This document shows, piece by piece, positions 4,402 to 6,801 of a stretch of DNA of 6,801 bases (within the stretch, counting starts at the first letter, position 1; the number at the start of each line of letters is the position of its first letter). The translations under genes and the position numbers were made by a program. Where the stretch lies: positions 1 to 6,801 of the forward strand of contig QMRV01000097.1 of NCBI GenBank assembly GCA_003649445.1. Direction: 5' to 3'. The notes under the pieces are model-generated. The model was not told the origin of the DNA. It saw nothing but the letters and a program-made list of their open reading frames with translations, and ran no database searches. Source of the DNA: Thermoprotei archaeon (GTDB lineage Archaea; Thermoproteota; Thermoprotei; Thermofilales; B15-G2).

Positions 4402-4974
4402 TTAGGCTACGAGAATTTCGAGCTGTAGGAGAAGTTTTCGTACGTCAGGATCCTTGATTAATAAGTTCAGGAAGTCTTGTTTTCTTAGTCTTGCTATGAA
4501 TTCCTTCGTACGCTTTTGTAGTTTTGTTTTATCTTTTCCCTCTTTAAGCTGTTCCTCGATATCTTCTATGAGAGTTTTCATCGATTCTATTAGAATCGAC
4601 TTTATGATATTGAAAAGTGCTTCTGCTGAAGTCTTGTCTTTAACTCTAAATCTTATTATATTGATATTTGCTTTAGGTATTTTAAGCTTAAAGGTTTTAT
4701 TGATATTTTTCCGCTTGCTCTCGATCTGCTCAACAAGTTTTTCTATTTCCGGGATTCTTTTCTCTTCAACTAAAACTACACTGTATTGAAGCGGGTATCC
4801 GCAACTCCGTAACTTGCCTGTGCTCCAATCGTACCATGAGTACCATGGAGCTAGTTCTTTCCTGTTCTTGTCGGCAGGAGGGTATGGAATATCGTATATT
4901 AGTAACGCTACGCCATCCTCTAGTTCCCTTATCAAGTCTTCATTTATGTTTACATACCCGGCCCGCGCCCACAT
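4402..4974 (-). CDS. Protein with Cas2-like N-terminal half and helical tail, 190 aa
   Basis: Residues 22-32 (VALLIYDIPYP) read like the first strand of a Cas2/VapD ferredoxin-like fold with D28 at the position of the Cas2 aspartate. Residues 56-69 (RSCGYPLQYSVVLV) resemble the Cas2 G-x-x-x-Q-x-S-V strand, followed by helix IPEIEKLVEQIE. Between them is an unusual aromatic loop (WYSWYDW, 44-50). Residues 90-112 add strands, and 113-190 are long, highly charged helices, so the protein is about twice the length of Cas2 (80-100 residues). No CRISPR array or other cas gene is in the window, so an adaptation role is not supported; a toxin-like, nucleic-acid-binding or structural role is open. The gene is clearly more AT-rich (Lys AAA, Ile ATA/ATT) than the neighbours except for its first 20 bases, which belong to the GC-rich repeat. 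ATG 4974 lies 24-31 bases from a TATA box. Confidence 0.75.
   Translation of the reverse strand: MWARAGYVNINEDLIRELEDGVALLIYDIPYPPADKNRKELAPWYSWYDWSTGKLRSCGYPLQYSVVLVEEKRIPEIEKLVEQIESKRKNINKTFKLKIPKANINIIRFRVKDKTSAEALFNIIKSILIESMKTLIEDIEEQLKEGKDKTKLQKRTKEFIARLRKQDFLNLLIKDPDVRKLLLQLEILVA
4955..4971 (-). repeat. Left arm of 17-bp inverted repeat (copy 2 of the repeat)
   Basis: The minus strand reads TGGGCGCGGGCCGGGTA and is codons 2-7 of the Cas2-like gene. Its perfect inverted partner is at 5061-5077, where it is read in another frame, so the identity is at the nucleotide and not the protein level. Confidence 0.95.
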
Positions 4975-4997
4975 AGTCCCGGTGCAGTGCGCTGGGG

Positions 4998-5005
4998 CTT
5001 AAAAG
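4998..5005 (-). promoter_or_regulatory. TATA box of the minus-strand operon
   Basis: Minus-strand CTTTTAAG begins 31 bases before ATG 4974, predicting a start of transcription within a few bases of the ATG. Its upstream side touches the 18-base palindrome. Confidence 0.6.
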
Positions 5006-5022
5006 CGCCGAGGCCTCGGCGC
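5005..5022. promoter_or_regulatory. Perfect 18-bp palindrome between divergent TATA boxes, candidate operator
   Basis: GCGCCGAGGCCTCGGCGC is its own reverse complement over all 18 bases. It lies exactly between the TATA boxes at 4998-5005 and 5026-5033 and covers the positions where TFB would contact BRE elements of both promoters. A dimeric repressor here could block both genes together; alternatively it marks activator binding. The binding protein is unknown. Confidence 0.6.
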
Positions 5023-5025
5023 CAG

Positions 5026-5033
5026 CTTATAAC
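5026..5033 (+). promoter_or_regulatory. TATA box of the MoxR ATPase gene
   Basis: CTTATAAC begins 34 bases before ATG 5060, so a leader of only a few bases is expected. From here to 5052, 19 of 27 bases match the minus-strand promoter aligned in the opposite direction. Confidence 0.6.
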
Positions 5034-5045
5034 CCTCCGCCCCCG

Positions 5046-5055
5046 TCACCGGTGA
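5046..5055. promoter_or_regulatory. 10-bp palindrome with GGTGAT next to the MoxR start
   Basis: TCACCGGTGA is a perfect palindrome. Its right half runs into GGTGAT (5051-5056), a Shine-Dalgarno-like word only three bases from ATG 5060, closer than usual. It could be an operator over the transcription start or a poorly placed ribosome site. Confidence 0.35.
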
Positions 5056-5059
5056 TAGA

Positions 5060-6517
5060 ATGGGCGCGGGCCGGGTACGCCCTAGAGTGGAGCCCGTAAC
5101 CGTTGAAAAGACGATTGCTCCCCCTTATCGGCTCCCGTCTCCTAGAGACCTCCCCTACGCGAAGCCGAAAAGTGGCTCGCTGTGCCGTGAGACAGCGCTG
5201 GGGCTGATTTCAGCTATGAAAAAGGCTTTAGACCAGGAGCCCGGTGTCGTCGAAGCCTTTGTCTTAGCGGAGATTTCAGGGCTGCCGGTTCTCCTGATAG
5301 GCCCGCACGGCAGCGGTAAAACTACTTTAGTTAAGACTCTGGCTTCGGCGCTCTACTTGAAAGGCAGGCCAGTGAAATTTAAACACGTTACAGTGAAGGA
5401 AGTTCACAACGAGTACTCGGTGTTCGCCAGACCGGACTTCGGCGCGCTGGCAAAAGGCCAGGAAAAGTGGATACCTAAACTAATTGACTCGGAATTCGCT
5501 TTCATTGATGAGGTGTTCCGCAACCAGCGGATTTTCGCGGCTCTAAACGAGGTGCTGGAGGAAAAGCGCTTTGAGGGACTGCCGCTGAAATGGATATTTT
5601 TCGCTGCTGCAACAAACCCACCGAACCAGTACTACAAAACAGTAGATGTGTGGAACTTCGCGGACTTAGATAGATTTTCCGTTATTGTAGAAGTAGAAGA
5701 CCGGGGCTTCGGCTTCGCCGACAAGATGGCTAAGGGACAAGCACCCGGAGTGAACGTCAAGGTAGACGTCGATAACATAGAGCAGGTAAGGGAGGAAATA
5801 AGGAGGACAAAGGTCTCGGAAGAAGCCCTGAGCTTAGCCAAGGTTCTGGTAGCTTCTCTCTCAGTGTGCACCTTCGAGCCGGTAGACGGCAGGGGAGAGC
5901 GCTACCTCATACTCAACAAGTTCGCGGCAATACAGGACTTAAAGTGCTACCGCTGTGTCCACCAGAGACACCTCATCTGCAGCAAGTACGCTGTCGCACC
6001 GAAGAGAGCCTTCCGGTCGCTGATACACTTAGCTAAGGCGAGGGCGTGGGCTCTGGGCAGAGAAGTGCTCTCCGAGGACGTGGTCTGGGCGTTCAAGTAC
6101 ACTGTGCCCGGGAGGACGGCTGTATCCTCCGAGGCCTCTGAGACAGCGCCTACTTACAGCGTGCTCTACCAGCAGATGTGGAGAGACTTTACTGAGTGGT
6201 ACAGCCAGAACTACGAGTGCTTAGCTGAGGGGCGCAGAGGAGACCCCTTGGCAGAGTACTGCCACAGCATACTGGGGCGCAGGAAAGAGACTCTCTACTA
6301 CAGAGTAAAGATACCGTCTTCGATGGCCGAGAGGGCCCTCAAGTGGATGGTACTGAAAAACAAGATTACGCTGGAAGAAGCCTCGCAGATACTAGAAGAC
6401 TTGAGGAGCGGCTACGCGCCGAGGAGACCAGACCTAATCCTCAGGAGAGGCGCCCTCTACTACAAAGCAGGCACTCGGGAGGAGGCTGAGGACCTATGCA
6501 GGTTCCTAGAAAAGTAG
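5060..6517 (+). CDS. MoxR-type AAA+ ATPase, 485 aa
   Basis: Walker A is GPHGSGKT at 81-88. Walker B is FAFIDEVFR at 146-154 with D150 and E151, followed by the MoxR/RavA-like helix ending NEVLEEKRFEG. Sensor 1 is ATNPP with N186, and the arginine-finger region is DLDRF with R205. The lid has PKRAFRSLIHLAKARAWALGREVLSEDV (314-341), where R316 is the likely sensor 2. MoxR ATPases act as chaperones that remodel complexes, usually with a partner carrying a VWA domain encoded next door. An insertion with C296-x2-C299, H301, H304 and C307 could bind zinc. Residues 360-485 add a helical tail. The downstream gene overlaps it by 22 bases, pointing to coupled translation. Relatives occur in archaeal viruses (a MoxR ATPase and VWA protein pair is known in Acidianus two-tailed virus). 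ATG 5060 fits the promoter, but the first codons lie inside the 17-base repeat. Confidence 0.92.
   Translation: MGAGRVRPRVEPVTVEKTIAPPYRLPSPRDLPYAKPKSGSLCRETALGLISAMKKALDQEPGVVEAFVLAEISGLPVLLIGPHGSGKTTLVKTLASALYLKGRPVKFKHVTVKEVHNEYSVFARPDFGALAKGQEKWIPKLIDSEFAFIDEVFRNQRIFAALNEVLEEKRFEGLPLKWIFFAAATNPPNQYYKTVDVWNFADLDRFSVIVEVEDRGFGFADKMAKGQAPGVNVKVDVDNIEQVREEIRRTKVSEEALSLAKVLVASLSVCTFEPVDGRGERYLILNKFAAIQDLKCYRCVHQRHLICSKYAVAPKRAFRSLIHLAKARAWALGREVLSEDVVWAFKYTVPGRTAVSSEASETAPTYSVLYQQMWRDFTEWYSQNYECLAEGRRGDPLAEYCHSILGRRKETLYYRVKIPSSMAERALKWMVLKNKITLEEASQILEDLRSGYAPRRPDLILRRGALYYKAGTREEAEDLCRFLEK
5061..5077 (+). repeat. Right arm of 17-bp inverted repeat (copy 3 of the repeat)
   Basis: TGGGCGCGGGCCGGGTA starts at the second base of the MoxR start codon and is the exact inverse of 4955-4971, with an 89-base spacer. 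The pair and the palindrome at 5005-5022 are almost concentric (centres 5016 and 5013.5). Confidence 0.95.
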
Positions 6518-6801
6518 TAGAGGAAGTGAGGCGCGAGGAAAACCCGCCGCCGCACACCGTTATTGTAAAAAGAGTCCCTACAAGCTACACCGACCTGCAG
6601 AAGAGAGAAGTAGTTCTCGCGGAAGCTCAGCTGAACATGGTCGATTGGGTCTACAGACACGAAGTAAAACACCTGTCTGAGTGGCCTAGAACCATCGGGA
6701 AAATGCTTTACCACGAGGCGAAGATAGCCGCCAGCCTGCCCCCGTACCTGCGCGAAGTCTTCAAAAAGTACCGCCGCGAGGCAATGAACATAGTATACGA
6801 C
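6496..6801 (+). CDS. Putative HExxH metallopeptidase-like partner of MoxR (3' end cut by window)
   Basis: The frame opens at ATG 6496, 22 bases inside the ATPase gene and four bases after GAGG, and stays open for 102 codons to the window edge. Residues 55-59 are HEVKH, a HExxH zinc-protease signature on a helix (NMVDWVYRHEVKHLSEWPRT); downstream REAMNIVYD (94-102) has an E-x2-N then D, as in some archaeal zincin-like proteins where a later acidic residue completes the metal site. In many genomes MoxR ATPases are paired with proteins that have a metallopeptidase-like N-terminal domain and a C-terminal VWA domain. That C-terminal part would lie beyond the window, so the VWA link is only inferred. 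The first 40 residues are charged and proline-rich. HExxH alone can occur by chance, so the protease call is tentative, but the gene itself is well supported by the overlap and codon use. Confidence 0.75.
   Translation, partial: MQVPRKVVEEVRREENPPPHTVIVKRVPTSYTDLQKREVVLAEAQLNMVDWVYRHEVKHLSEWPRTIGKMLYHEAKIAASLPPYLREVFKKYRREAMNIVYD

Noticed and set aside
4454..4789. Plus-strand 111-residue frame opposite the Cas2-like gene
   Set aside because: Its Ser/Phe/Leu-rich translation is the complement of AT-rich lysine and glutamate codons of the real gene; no start signals.
4402..4974. Genuine Cas2 of a CRISPR-Cas locus
   Set aside because: No repeat-spacer array, no cas1 or other cas genes in the window, and the protein is about twice the usual length.

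Overview
The window looks like DNA from a hyperthermophilic crenarchaeon (Thermoproteota) or from a virus, plasmid or integrated element of one; I cannot fix the genus. The archaeal signs are TATA boxes 20-35 bases before start codons with little or no leader, Arg codons dominated by AGA/AGG, a TFIIB-type zinc-ribbon protein, a Sm-like (Lsm) protein and a ribbon-helix-helix (RHH) regulator. There is no metabolic or ribosomal gene. The mix (nuclease-like fold, RHH, divergent TFB, MoxR-type AAA+ ATPase with a putative metalloprotease) is typical of accessory or mobile DNA.

Layout. 2-682: 3' end of a gene with a winged-helix-like segment and a PD-(D/E)XK nuclease-like domain. 720-1556: unrecognised all-helical protein. 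1557-1791: no gene; it holds a G/T-rich degenerate tandem repeat with G-quadruplex potential. 1792-2052: RHH protein. 2097-2444: unrecognised 115-residue protein. 2495-3793: TFB-like protein with zinc ribbon and degenerate core. 3723-4061 (minus): divergent Lsm protein, overlapping the TFB-like gene tail to tail by 71 bases. 4062-4232: no protein gene; a GC-rich foldable element that may be a small RNA. 4974-4233 (minus): AT-rich two-gene operon, a protein with a Cas2-like N-terminal half and a 52-residue helical protein. 4975-5059: compact divergent promoter. 5060-6801: MoxR-type ATPase followed, with overlap, by a protein (cut by the window end) carrying HExxH.

The most interesting structure joins the last regions. 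The two divergent genes at 4974 (minus) and 5060 (plus) start with the same 17-base sequence, read in different frames, and their promoters are a degenerate inverted duplication around a perfect 18-base palindrome. A third copy of the 15-base core, in the opposite sense to both mRNAs, lies in the GC-rich element at 4099-4167, next to the Lsm gene. If that element is transcribed on the plus strand, the RNA would be perfectly complementary over 15 bases to the start of both mRNAs. An Lsm-assisted antisense RNA controlling a divergent Cas2-like / MoxR-protease module is my leading hypothesis; a shared protein-binding DNA site is the main alternative. Neither is proven by sequence alone.
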